From: Pomphorhynchus laevis
Lineage: Eukaryota; Acanthocephala; Palaeacanthocephala; Echinorhynchida; Pomphorhynchidae
Length of the DNA: 64,000 nt
Direction: 5' to 3'
Assembly: GCA_012934845.2 (NCBI GenBank)
Contig: WNNJ02000646.1
Coordinates: forward strand, 124,001-188,000
This document shows, one piece after another, positions 11,695 to 23,600 of the stretch. Positions within the stretch are counted from its first letter, which is position 1; every line of letters starts with the position of its first letter. The position numbers and the translations under genes were made by a program. The notes below the pieces were generated by a model. It worked only from the letters and a program-made list of their open reading frames with translations. It was not told the DNA's origin and ran no database searches.

Positions 11695-12725
11695 CTATGA
11701 AATAGCTAAAGCCAAAAGAGTTAGGGTCGTTTGGAACATGTAAAAGAAGATAATTACGGGAACGCAATAAAAGTAAACAGGACGAGAATTATTGACAAAA
11801 GGAAGGTTGAGCAATGAAGGGTATGACAAGTTACAAGACAGCAAGCAATGAGAAGAAGACGGATTTGAAGACGACAATGAATGGTAGGTATATTTAAACA
11901 ATATCAATTTCACTTTCCTGTTGAAAGGGGGATTAATGGTATATTTTAATATTGCAAAAATAAACCATTACTCGCCCTTTCCCCTGTGGAACAGGATCGA
12001 TAGTGTTTAAATATTTCCCTCTTAAAGGGGGAAGGCGACTTAGTCTTTGAGAATATGCTTGGCGCTTCGATAGTCAGCACTTCGGTAATACTATCGAGGA
12101 GCTGGCTTACCTTAACGTGACGCTTGATAGCAGATGGCGTAGAACATCTTTTCAGACTTCCCCCACTCTCCCACCATTAAGGGTGTAGATCAAAGGTTAT
12201 ACTAAGTCTTTCAAAATGTGCGTAATTTCTTCCAGATCAAGTTTTAATATTTTTAAATAATTTATCAATAAAATGCACATATAATTTTATCCATATATTG
12301 AATTAAAGTATGAATATATTTCTACTATCGTTTCACAATGTAGAATTCAAAAATGTAAAAATTTGCACACGTTTTGAAAATTTGTTGTAAATTTAAAATT
12401 AAATTACTATTTTGCTAAAATAGAGGAATTCAAATAAAATACTATTTATACTCGTTAGAACCATTTGGTCTTTTAAAATTATATTCTTAATATTAATCTT
12501 GTTTAAACCTGAAAATTTCAAGCAATAATTGTATATATGAGTGAAATTATTTAATTTTTAATTTTATTTAAAAATTAAAATTAATTTTTGAAGTATTTAA
12601 AATGATTTCTCCATAAAAAATGTTTTTAGATTAAAAGCGTATCATCACAAAGTATTTTGTGAAATAATCAATTTTCAAAGCGGTTAATTGCAACAAACAA
12701 AACCCCAAAAAGTGAGCCGTTAATG
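11695..12725. other. Unresolved; includes a GC-richer 300-base patch
   Basis: 11900-12190 is less AT-rich than its surroundings, with paired purine-rich (AAAGGGGGAAGG) and pyrimidine-rich runs and a hairpin formed by CGATAGT (about 12077) and ACTATCG (about 12102). I recognise no family. 12190-12725 is AT-rich filler. Confidence 0.35.
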
Positions 12726-12730
12726 AAAAA

Positions 12731-13103
12731 TAAAAAAGCCGTTAATGAAAAATACCTTCTAAATTTTACATATAATTTTTGTATCAAGTATATTCTTGTA
12801 TCAGAGCCCGTTATAAAGAGCCTTAGTTAGTAATGTAGCAAAGTGTACAAGATAATTTGATTCTAAATATATTCGACGCCGTAGATTAATTATCAACTAA
12901 TTACTGGGTAATTCCAATTCTTTCTTGTCACACGGGAACATACTGCTATACCGTCTTATATAATTATCTACATAAAACAGCTGTATATCACCACACAATA
13001 TAAAGATATCAAAATTTAAAATTTGTCAATGAAAAATATCTTCTAAATTTTACATATAATTTTTTTATCAAGTGTATTCTAGTATCAGAGCCCGTTATAA
13101 AGT
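12731..13103. repeat. Pair of about 80-90-bp direct repeats, 290 bp apart
   Basis: 12731-12823 and 13024-13103 share AATGAAAAATA, TCTAAATTTTACATATAATT and GTATCAGAGCCCGTTATAAA in the same order with a few differences. They may be ends or a tandem remnant of a short element; no coding sequence lies between them. Confidence 0.65.
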
Positions 13104-13109
13104 TCCATG

Positions 13110-13738
13110 GTATTTAATTATAAATAATATTTTATTTAATAAAATATTATTAATTTCATAAATTTTAAATAATTTATGTGATAAGTAATTACATAATAAG
13201 CATAAGTTTCATAAACTTATGAAACTTAATAAGGTCAATTAATTAATCAATAAGATGTATTGAACGAATATATAATTTATCAATAATATTAAAAGACTGT
13301 GAAATTCTCTTATAGTTTATCATGCAAAAATGCCGTTAAATATTTTGTTGTTTCTGAGCCACGTTTTTAGTCTCTCTTGCATTTTTATTCATAGAATTTT
13401 AGAACGGAAAGATATTTAGTTTTAGTATATATTTGTTTTAATTTATATTTTGAACCATTATTAATCAAAACTCAAATTTATTTTTATATTTCGGTAACTG
13501 CTGCTTAGCAAATCAGAAGCGAAACGTATTTTTTTTAAATGAAATAATTGTACTTTTTTGATAATATTTTTTCAAAATATAAAATATCTAGATTGAAAAT
13601 ATTAAGATCGAGCAATCCAAATAAAAAATGACTAATATTATAATGTTATTATAATATTAATTAATATATAAATATTAAAATAAATAATTTTAATATAATC
13701 GATATATTTATTATTATTTCGAATAATATATTTAGACA
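13110..13738. other. AT-rich DNA with a perfect hairpin at 13203-13228
   Basis: TAAGTTTCATAA and TTATGAAACTTA form a perfect 12-bp stem with a 2-base loop. The rest is featureless. Confidence 0.5.
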
Positions 13739-13739
13739 A

Positions 13740-14340
13740 ATATATTATAATATATTTAGACAAGTAAAAGGTGTTCCAATGGGTGGTAATAGTAGCCCAA
13801 TTATAGCTGACTTGTTTTTAAGCTTTATAGAATATGAATTTGTTCATAACTGTGTAAAAACTAAATCTAAACAATATAAATATATGAAATATACGTTTCG
13901 ATACATTAATGATATATGTGTATTTAATTCTAATAATTTTTATTCAATTAGTGAACAAATGTATCCAGAAAGCCTTATTCTTAACAAAACCGATATAAAT
14001 GATAAAGAAGGTGTATATCTAGACATGAACATTAAATTAAGATTAACTAAAACTACTATTAATTTATATCGTAAAGATGACATTTAAATTTACAAGAAAC
14101 ATATTTTTGCATGAGCCTTCATGCATACCATATAATATAAAATATAATACATTAATTAATGAAATTTTAAGAATTGCAACAATATGTAATGATATTGGCT
14201 TTCTTCAAAATCATTTAAATAATTTAATAGATACATATTTTAAACTAGATTACTATAAAAATAACATCAAGCAGAAAATAGTAAAATATATAAATCAACA
14301 CAATAATATTAAAAATAAATTTAAAATTATTAGCTGAAAA
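13740..14340 (+). mobile_element. Penelope-like reverse-transcriptase fragment (fossil)
   Basis: Plus-strand reading shows VPMGGNSSPIIADLFLSF, then FRYINDICVFN (the position of the YxDD box), MYPESLILNKT, VYLDMNIKL and finally SCIPYNIKYNTLINEILRIA. This order is typical of a large RT group seen in cnidarians and other animals (GIPMG..CAPLLADLFL ... RYIDD ... IYP.EL ... YLDL ... SNIP..YGVY.SQLIRY), which I take to be Penelope-like. Only the C-terminal half is present and it is broken. A dispersed hairpin repeat starts about 110 bases downstream and could be its 3' end. The clade is tentative. Confidence 0.68.
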
Positions 14341-14449
14341 TTTTAATGGATAATAAATAATATACTTTGTAATAGAATAAGATATAATTAAATTTTATCA
14401 AAGGAAATACATCATTAGCATGCATTTGGTCCCGCTGCTATGTTGGGTA

Positions 14450-14716
14450 GAGGAGTTAGGGGCCGAAACATGATAGCATAGCAGTTCCTCCTGATTACCT
14501 CTAATTCTTATTCTGATACAACGTCTGTTATTTATTAGTCAATTCATAAAAATGACGTTTATTTTAAATTTCAATTTTTTATTTTAACTTGATTTAAATT
14601 ATAAAAAATCTTAAAACAATTATTTATTTTATTATTTAATTATTAAATTTTGATTTAGCATTATATTTTTTTTATTTTATAATTATATTAAATACGTAGA
14701 CTCAGTTAGCTGATTT
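14450..14716 (+). repeat. Dispersed hairpin repeat, copy A
   Basis: The core reads GGGGCCGAAACATGATAGCA, then CAGTTCCTCCTGATTACCTC, then a tail containing TTATTTATTAGTCAATTCAT, and ends near TACGTAGACTCAGTTAGCTG. The same order is found at 53233, 59977 and 60529. See the findings for the shared secondary structure. Confidence 0.8.
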
Positions 14717-14719
14717 TAT

Positions 14720-16205
14720 TAATTAGACCAAGAATTATATTTAATTTTATTAAATATGTTATTATTGATAAATAGTATGAAATACTATTATACGATCTGT
14801 GCAAAACAAAAATGTTAGTAATTAAGGAAAACAACCTTTATGTTGCAGCGTTTATCATTGCTTGTTTAATAATATCGCACGACTATTAAATGCATAGAAC
14901 TGGTTTTACCAGCCGTAACACATGTGACGAAGATCAAGCTGCTTACACATTTGTCAGGTATGTTTTTGTCTATACAAAATGCACTTACATTATGTTTTTT
15001 ATAGACACTCGTTTTTATCATTCAACGGCTGAATATTAAATAGCATTTCATTGCATTTCAAGTAGTTATTAATATAACTGATAAATGTGGGTATTAAGAA
15101 CTATAACAGTAGAAAGGTTGCAACAATAAAACGGTTTTATTGTTATGCCATAAAAATGTTTCCCGTTTGTAATTAAAGTGAATTAATTCCTTTTAAAAAG
15201 ACTGCACATTAAAAAATTATATTTCGGGCTAGTTGTGATTGTTTGCACGAAAAGTACAGGACGAATTTGTGTATTCCTTGAAGAGATCTACAGAAATCAA
15301 CAAGGATCAGAAGAGCAACAATTGCATTTCTAAATCACATGAATATCGAGCAAGACAACGCGAATGAAATCATGATTTTTTTCATATAATTTGATATTTA
15401 ATATCATTTAATTTAATATTATTCTATATAATTTTACTCAGGGTTGCAACACAGGATAATTTAGGAATCAAGGAGTCTAAAGACGATAATATTTAAAATC
15501 TAGGTTAGCGTAATATCAAATAAACTAGAGATGTATCGTTTCTCCGACATAAACTTTACACGGTAAAAAACTGAAATTTTCAATAGTGGAATGTGCGCAA
15601 TTTTTATTCTTTCTTTAAATATCAGCGTATTCCAATGAACATTTTGTACGATCAATTAACAATCAAATATTAAATTTCGTTTAAACTTATACAATATTTA
15701 AATAAAACTATTTATAAAATTATTACATACGATCAGATAGATATAAATATTTTTATATAAAAATAATTTAGTTTCATAATTTATTTAAATTATTTGTTAA
15801 AGTGTATTATATTCATTCTTCCTGGTCAATAGCGTTTAAAAATAAATGAATATTAAAGTATAAATTTAATATTTCTAATAATCATAAGCGGGTTAATAAA
15901 CTGATTACTTTATTAAGCTTAGAAAATAATAAGAAGGTGATATTTCACTGTCAATTAAATATTTAAGCATTTAACAGCATAACAATTAAATAATATTAGT
16001 ATAACTTTTAATATAAATGTCTTAAATTATTTTAATATTAAATTTTTTCAATCATTAATTAATGAGTGATCTTTTTATTAATCATTAATAATTATAGCAG
16101 CCAAAACATATAGCAGTCGAAAAAATATATTCGACTGTATATATTGCATATATACTGTATATATACTGTATATATTGTATACTTTATATATACTGTATAC
16201 AATAT
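14720..16205. other. AT-rich intergenic DNA; TATATACTG-type microsatellite near its end
   Basis: No gene is recognised. 16105-16205 is a TATA/CTGTATATA run flanked by CAGTCGAA and TTCGACTG. Confidence 0.5.
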
Positions 16206-16211
16206 ATAAAG

Positions 16212-16553
16212 CAGTCGAAGCGCACCCTAACCACTTCATCCGACTGACGATGACTGCTGGGTGGTTAGGAGCGTCTCAGAGTGATACATTAGACTGATGG
16301 AGCTGATGATCGAATTCCAGTTATTTTGCAGCACATATGGATTTAAAATCAATCGTAGCCAGCTTTGGCCTGGTGTCTTTACAGTTATCACAAAATCAGT
16401 CGAAGCGCACCCTAACCACTTCATCCGACTGACGATGACTGCTGGGTGGTAAGGGGCGTCTCGCAGTGATACATTAGAGTGATGGAGCTGATGATCGAAA
16501 TCCAGTTTTTTAGCAGCTCATATGGATTTAAAATCAATCGTAGCCAGTTTTGG
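16212..16553 (+). repeat. 185-bp tandem pair, possible tRNA-derived SINE
   Basis: The unit beginning CAGTCGAAGCGCACCCTAAC occurs at 16212 and again at 16397 (period 185), the second copy being shorter. Within the unit GGGTGGTTAGGAGCGTCT resembles a tRNA D-arm/A-box. About 38 bases later GATCGAATTCC (copy 1) or GATCGAAATCC (copy 2) resembles a B-box, and copy 2 is followed by a run of T. CCTAACCAC and GTGGTTAGG could pair. Assigning it to tRNA-derived SINEs is inference; the tandem repeat itself is plain. Confidence 0.6.
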
Positions 16554-16691
16554 TTCCTGGACCACAGTTTCAATCGATTTTTTGCAATAACAATATATAT
16601 ATTGAATAATATATATAATTGAATAACTATATATAACTATTTATATAGTTAACATATCTATAGAACTACAGCTCTGTGTCATTTGTAGACG

Positions 16692-16962
16692 TTTATATAT
16701 CAGTTAGCAAAACTTAGAACATAGCAAACCAGACCTTTTAGTTTATTTTAGCAAACGTTTCGAGCTCTCGTTCTTCTTCAGAGCAAACAGTTACACAAAA
16801 ATTTCAAAATTTTGAAATTTTTAAAATTTTGAAATTTTTAAAATTTTGAAATTTTAGTGTGTGACGGTTTGCACTAAAGAAGAACGAGAGCTCAAAACGT
16901 TTGCTAAAATAAACTACAATGCCTGGTATGCACTGTTCTAAGTTTTGATAACTTATATGTAG
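16692..16962. repeat. Long fold-back element with about 110-130-base inverted arms
   Basis: The left arm (about 16692-16810) and the right arm (about 16850-16962) are inverted repeats with scattered differences. Both carry AGAACGAGAGCTC followed by AAACGTTTGCTAAAATAAAC when read outward. The centre, 16797-16853, is a self-complementary AAATTTTGAAATTTTTA tandem. It has no coding capacity, and it looks like a MITE-like fold-back or a head-to-head pair of 3' ends of one retroelement. Confidence 0.75.
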
Positions 16963-17048
16963 TCCTTTAAAGAGTTTTCTGGTTATGTTTCACTTCCAAT
17001 GAAATAACTAAGATAATAAATACTAAACCCACAATCTTCTTCCATTTC

Positions 17049-17346
17049 AAATATATAGTTATTACAGGAACGAAGAAGGTTTTAAAATCAAATTACTTAC
17101 ATGCGAGGCACATCTAGAAAATTTAAAATTCTTAATACCGGTAGTAACTCTGGCACATACAGGTACAATATTCTTTCTCTTACACACTTTGAGAAAGTGA
17201 ATTGAGGATATATCTTCTTCGTTCCTGTAATAACTATAGAAATAACTATAGAAACAACTATAGAAATAACTTTAGAAACAACTATAGAAATAACTATAGA
17301 AATAATTGAAGATATATCTTCTTCTTCGTTCCTGTAATAACTATAG
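17049..17346. repeat. TIR (MITE-like) element with CTATAGAAATAA minisatellite
   Basis: The left arm 17049-17078 contains AGTTATTACAGGAACGAAG. The right arm 17214-17238 is its reverse complement, and a second right arm lies at 17321-17346. Between the two right arms, 17231-17306 is a tandem run of CTATAGAAATAA/CTATAGAAACAA units. It is the same TIR family as the palindrome at 2320-2421. No transposase is encoded. Confidence 0.78.
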
Positions 17347-17349
17347 AAA

Positions 17350-18975
17350 TAATTAAGCGGTTATCACACAGGCTTATTTCTGCAAGTCTTTATTACATAC
17401 ACAACTAGTTCAAATTGCAGACGGACCATTGCATGAACATCACTTTTTTTACGCTTTTTGACAATTTCGTATATTGATCCACATATTCTATTGAGTCGTG
17501 AAGTGAAAAGATACTAATTAGTACGGCGTTATCAGATACTTGTTTCTGCAAGTCGTTATTGAATGATGCCGAATTATTGGATTCAAATGGTGACTCGGAA
17601 TATTATTATCTAAAAAGCATGGAAGATGTAAATAATTTCGAAATTTGATCGTAATGTTGATAATTGTAAATATATGTTTATTAAACCAACAAACTTTATT
17701 TAATACACCTAAATATTTCTAATAATTAAAATCAAGTTAACAAACTGATTACTTTATTAAGCTCAGGAAATATCAAATAAGTGATTTTTTAATATATTAA
17801 TTGTCCTTTATGCCAATTTATCTTATCATTTGCAGAGTTGTCCGATCATATTTGAATGCCGATGAAATATTTAGGCGTTTAAGAGCATAATAATTAAATA
17901 ATATTAGAGTAGAAATTTTAATTTTTTATTTTAATATTAAATAATGTTTTATTTTTTAATATTTTAATTTTACTTTGTTATTAATTATTGTCAGCTGGTT
18001 AGAGGCTGATGAAAATATTTAGTTAAATACCGCCTTTTTCGGTACTCATATTTTGAGTTACTGAAGGTATTAGTAAGATACGTACATGCTTATTCGGCTT
18101 TTGACCGAGGATAATCATATTACGAGATATTTAATTTTTTAGAAATAAAAATAAAAATGTATAGTGCATATTACCACCTGAAACGTTAAATACCTCATCA
18201 ATAGACATTTGTTCATAACATATAAAAAGTATATCAAGTAAAGATTAAAAAAATATCATAACCTTTATTTTTTGAGATAAAAACTTTGTTTTTTTCTCAA
18301 ATTGTTCAACTATTACACAACGTTTTTTTTTCATATTATTTGAATCAGCGAAGTCGAATATATTAACTATCAAAATTTTAGCTTAAATAAACTCTCAGGT
18401 GAATATAAATGTAATGTTTTGTGAAGATATGGTCAATTTAGGTTTTAAGCATAGTAATGAAAAAATAAATTATTTTGATTAAATGTTTTAACTTAAAATA
18501 AATCTTTAAAGTCTTCTAAAAGTTTTTCAAAGAGAAGAAAGCTATTCTCGCGCGAATTTCGTCCAAATCAAGGTCAATATATCCTTTATTTTTTGTCCTT
18601 TCCTTCATAAAATGTTTAAATGGACGCTATTGTGACTCAATTCGCTGAGTATGACATCGTAGAAATTTATAATAATATGTACACATGCTAGTGAATCGTT
18701 GGTACCTGAGATTGGATCCACAAAATTTTGTTAATGGTTAATCGTTAAGTGGTTGTAACCATAGTCTTCGAATTTGATATAATCTTTCCAGCAATCGCTG
18801 TGAATGATATACTACCTGAATAAATAAGTTACATTAATCTTGGCTTTTGCTATATAATTGAGCATTGCCAGGTTTGACATGTCTTCTGATTAAGGGGATT
18901 AGAGTACCAGCATCGCTGTGATTTTTCACGCATATCTCGAGCCTTTAATAATATATAATAAGGATATCAACATAA
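17350..18975. other. AT-rich intergenic DNA, nothing recognised
   Basis: No open frame, RNA gene or repeat family that I can name. Confidence 0.5.
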
Positions 18976-18980
18976 ATTAT

Positions 18981-19290
18981 CTACCTAAGATCTTCAGCCT
19001 CATCAATCATACCCAAAATCCACATTCCTTCCACTATACGTCCTTGATCGTATTTTCTTTTGCCGATTTTAGCTTCGTTTACCTGGATTATCACGCCATT
19101 CCCATCGATTAGCGATTTATCTTGCTTTTTGAGAACCATTTCTAACATGACCTCGCGGCAGTAATTCCACCAATCATCGACCGTAGCAGAGGATAGCGTT
19201 GTGTCATCAGCAGACATACCGCACGCATTTTTGATCGTATTCACAAAATGCCCTTGAGTGCCGAAATAAAATGTGGTCTTTCTTTGTTTC
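18981..19290 (-). pseudogene. Merlin/IS1595-type DNA-transposon transposase fragment
   Basis: The minus-strand frame 19244-18981 reads TVDDWWNYCREVMLEMV and then NEAKIGKRKYDQGRIVEG and WILGMI. This is the ISXO2/IS1595-type DDE domain found in Merlin elements (usual pattern VxIDExKxGKRKYxRGRxVEGxWVxGxI). A few upstream codons extend it to about 19290. Asn stands where the first catalytic Asp is expected (VNEAKIG), and the domain stops soon after WILGMI, so this is an inactive remnant. No terminal inverted repeats were identified. Confidence 0.8.
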
Positions 19291-19329
19291 TATTTCCAGG
19301 ACACAGGAAACCGTGCACATTTAAATGCA

Positions 19330-19990
19330 CTTCAAATTTGTTTCCTTTTTATGAGTATTACAAAATAAGTACGTCTTTATGAGACCTTTAAATCCAAATA
19401 AGGTATACCCTTATCAGATTCAGTAGAAATTCACCACTGAATTCGAGAATCTTTAGAATTTAGCGTATGAGCTAGGAAATCCTATGTAAGGACACTCTGA
19501 GCAATCAAAAATACGTCTTCAACATATCGAAATCACCTGACAACTTCATCAATAATATTGACAAACGAATTTTCCCAATTCCTCCTGTATAGTTCGGACA
19601 ATACAGAAGCAAAAAGGCTGCCCATTGCCAAGCCATCGATTTGATTCCACATTACAGATTCAAAAATATAATTGCAACGACTAGTACATATAGTTAGTAG
19701 CGTATGCCAATCTTCTTGGCTAAGAAGGACATCTCAAGATGTGTTAAGAGCTAGTATATCAGCTGCAATGTTCAAGCATCAGAGAGCAAAACGTGATTGT
19801 AGATGGAGGTGATGTCAACTGTAAACAGGGAATGTTCAAGAGCATTATGCCCACGGATTAAATGAGAAAAGCAAGGTCCATCTGTAATGTATGAGAAACG
19901 ACTATCGTCTATATGAAATCGTAAAGTTGAAGCAATAAATTGTGAAATTTTTTAAGAAAATGTAGGATGTGAAGCTACAATTGGTCGTAC
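19330..19990 (-). mobile_element. Penelope-like reverse-transcriptase fragment (fossil)
   Basis: Minus-strand reading in pieces shows EHSLFTVDITSIYNHV (compare FxSFDVxSLYTNIP), MGSLFASVLSELY (compare MGSPLSPVLANIY) and a FRYVEDVFLIA-like catalytic region. This suggests a Penelope-like RT. It is heavily decayed with several breaks. It directly adjoins the Merlin remnant. Confidence 0.5.
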
Positions 19991-20133
19991 ACTGTGTTGG
20001 ATTTTACGAGTTTTTCGAAAAATAAGATTTAAGAAACTTATTAAAAATTTTTCTTTTAGAAAACAACTGCCTTGGGAATTTATTAAATTCACTATGTCGA
20101 ATTGCTGTCGGATCTTTATTCAATCGAATAAAT

Positions 20134-20161
20134 TTATGGCTATAGGTTTATAGCCATAAAA
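20134..20161. repeat. Perfect hairpin, 12-bp stem
   Basis: TTTATGGCTATA and TATAGCCATAAA are separated by four bases. Confidence 0.85.
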
Positions 20162-20278
20162 AATTACTATTTTAATTTACATAAAAATAGTAACAAGGTG
20201 CACAATTTTAACAGAAAATTGCCTAAACTTTACGTTCCGTTATTGGAAATTTTTGTAATTATAACTTATTGTAACATT

Positions 20279-20409
20279 TGAATGATATTGATTTTTTAAA
20301 TAAAAGGAAATTATTTTATTCTTTGTTCCAATAAAGCTATATAATAAATATAATATATAATAATTTATAATATATAATCTATCAAAAATATTTTTATAAT
20401 TTTATCATT
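20279..20409 (+). repeat. Direct repeat flanking the minus-strand LINE, copy 1
   Basis: About 125 bases (GGAAATTATTTTATTCTTTG, then AATCTATCAAAAATATT) recur at 24408-24535 in the same orientation with few differences, so the family J copy at 20.6-24.3 kb lies between the two. The repeat is too long to be a target-site duplication. Confidence 0.85.
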
Positions 20410-20639
20410 TTTAACATTTATGCAAAAGTACAAGCATTGATGTGCCCCGCATTTCCACTTACAAAAAAAAGAAAAATATCGATTAACAAAACATGCATAC
20501 AACAACAAAAAATAGATTAAATAATAATTAATTACTCTATTATTACATTATATTATTCAATTCGTATGTTTTTATCACTTGTTTTATGATTTTGCTTTTG
20601 TTTTATGATTCTGTTTCTTCTTTTTCTTTGTTTTAAAAT

Positions 20640-23600
20640 GATAATAATAACGATTTCATTAAATACATTCAATAACTTATAAGTAGCATGCAAGAAAAAA
20701 CAGACAAGTCACAACATAGTTAGAAATAACGGCAGAACAACATCAGTCTTCAAATATTCTTCGTCTTCTACTTTTCTCTTCTATGGCCTCAGGTCCAGGG
20801 GGATCTAAGTCCTCCAACCGATCCAACACGCCGCCTTCCGACTGAACTACCCGGGGTCTTTCACCTTTAAAGAGTCTAATCAAGGGGGACTATGTTGGGT
20901 AAACAAGATACGAAGAGTTTGAGAAACCTTAGCCTATGCTGTGGGGAACGTCCTCTGAAAAAGAAGACTAATCCCGAGATAGCCCAAGTGCCCCAGAGGC
21001 GCAACTGGGTTTTCCCTTTCAATGAGAGATGCTGGGCCAATTTCAGGACCCACCTAGCTTTCTTCGGGATACGTCTGAGTCTAGCCAAGTCAGCTTTTGC
21101 CGACCAGTTCACTGTAACGGTGAACCCCAGGTATTTTACTCAACTTGTGAAGGTGGAGGAGGTTGGTTCAGGGGCAAATATGGAGGAGAGCGCATAGAGT
21201 GCTAATCTCTTAAGTTTTTGCTTTGTAGCAAGGTTGCCATGAAAGACAACTGCATCCGATTTAGCGGAGTTTAAAATACGATTTAATATGGGTAACTGGT
21301 CTTTTAATCTTAAAAAGAAATGGCTGATGTCAGAGACTACGTCTTTACACCTGTGTCCAGTGAACATGGCTGTGGTGTCATCAGCGTACACCACAACACG
21401 TTGTTACCGTTTAAATATTTTGAATAGATTAATGGTGACAGCAAGATATAAGATAGAAGAAAGTGGGGATCCTTGAGGTACACCCGTAATAGGGTAGAAC
21501 CGACGCGCATCAGGGTCGTCTTCATAGTAAAAACGCTTGGTATACAGCAGGATCTCCACTCTGTTCACAATTCTCCCAGACAATCCAAGGTACCTGAGAG
21601 AAGAGATCACAAAAAGGAATGGAGATGCTGTCAATTGCATCAGAAAATCAAGGAAAACAGCTACAACTAGGCGATGGCTATTCTTACGACAATGCTGCTC
21701 TACCTCACCAACTGCTGAATGGACCGAGCGACCTTTGACGAACCCTTGAATACCTGGAGGGATCAAATTACGCCTATTTAAATGGTCGCGGATTTTACGC
21801 GCAAACGCTTTTTCGTTAAACGACACGAGGCAATTTTGAATCGAAATGGGTCGCAGATCTTTAGGACATGAGCAGGATTTAACCTTTGGAATAAAAACTC
21901 TTTTTATTATATGGATGCCTGCTACATCGGATGGGGAGGCAAGAAGCATTGTGACGGCCACCTCTCTTCTCTGTTCGGCAGCCAAAAGCTGACAAACCCG
22001 AGAAGAGAGTGGAGCAAAGGATTTGTAGGTGCTCGGAAGTGGACCCCAAGAGTTGAGAATATCTTTAAGAGATAAATTCCTACTCCTGAAGTTATCACAA
22101 GGCGGGATTGGTTGAGGAGATTTCGTGGCTCCGTAGTTGTTTAAGGCTAGTGACTCCTCTAAAACTTTTCCAAGGCCTACATAATCTATCCAGCCCAATG
22201 CCCTATCCTTCCAAGAAACAAACTTCTCCTTCTTGAAAATCTTCCTAAAGGAAAACTGAGAAGGAAAAAGGCGAGCAATAATCGTCCTATCCCTATTCAG
22301 CTAAAACCTATATCTAGTGCTCCAGTATATATTCGAGAGAGCCTGCCTGCGAAAACAACGAGATTAGGAAGGTTAAGCAATTATGCTAGGACCTTGAGTT
22401 TCGTCGGAGTGGGATTGTATATACGACCTTTTTAGGTCGTCGATAAAATCGCGGTAGCTTGCGAAAAGAGGTAGGTATTCAATTCGGTCAGACCCTCATT
22501 TCCAATTCCAGGAACGAGTTGGATAGCCGCTTGAAAGAAGGCCACTCTAATCGGATCAAAGTGAAACCTCCTTCGAAGCAACATATCTTCCTCAATTCTC
22601 CAACGAATTAGGTCATGAGAGGTGGACAATTGCTGGCGCGACTGCTCCTTGCAGTGGGGTTTTAACAACTACCTCGAGTGAAGAAGTAAAATGTCGAGGA
22701 CAGAATTTGTTGATGTGCAATGAAAGGTAAGGGACGGGTGTTTGGGAATAAGATAAGCGTTTCTAGCTCTGCGAAGTGCTGCATTGATCCAACGACCAGT
22801 TATGTCGTTGAAGTCACCTAGTACCATGTCATAACCGCTGTTAATAATACTATCCAGGAGGTCACGGTTCTTGTGAATCTCTCCTGGACAGATGTAGATA
22901 TTGGCTAGACTGAGGCGTTTACAGTTCGTATAGAGTGTAACTACTAAACAAGACATGAATCGACAAGAGTAGTTTAATAGGACGGAAGACCTTAAAGAGC
23001 ACTACACTAAGGTTAAGAGTCCTTGAGATGAAGAGGAATGTGGTGGGGTTATGTACGGAATATAGTGGGAATAGATGTGATTTGGAATAAATCGAGTAAT
23101 CTCCTGGGGGAGACGGATAGACCGCGTCTCCTGAAGGACTATAGCATCTGCATCTCTACTAGATAAAAGTCTAAGGGCAGAAGCACCTCCTGAATTCCAC
23201 TGAAGGATATTTAGTGAAAAAGGCCCACGAGTACTCTGTATTGTTATGGATTAGTTGGATGTGGGATTGCCTACCTAGACAGATCTAGGTGCAGAAAGGT
23301 TTACCTTCCCATCACTAATTCCATCTAGTGAAGTTTACTTGCCCCTGGGCAATATCTTCATTTCCCCTATTCATTTAACGGAGCATCTTCCCAATCTTGA
23401 TAGGGGGACGGTATGGGTCGAAGCCTCCTCTTCTTTGACTCCGGTAGAACTGCCTAAACAGGTAGCGTAGGATGAGTGCTCACTGCACGCAAAGCCGTTA
23501 GAATTAGGTTTTCAAGTTTGCGATGGGATACTTCTAATTTTACGTCATCGTACGTAATATCTCAGAGTCATCCATTCACGGGGCCACCACTTGCGACTAA

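Noticed and set aside
16300-16310. CTGATGATCGAA in the 185-bp unit as a hammerhead core
   Set aside because: Only two bases separate the strings, which leaves no stem II.
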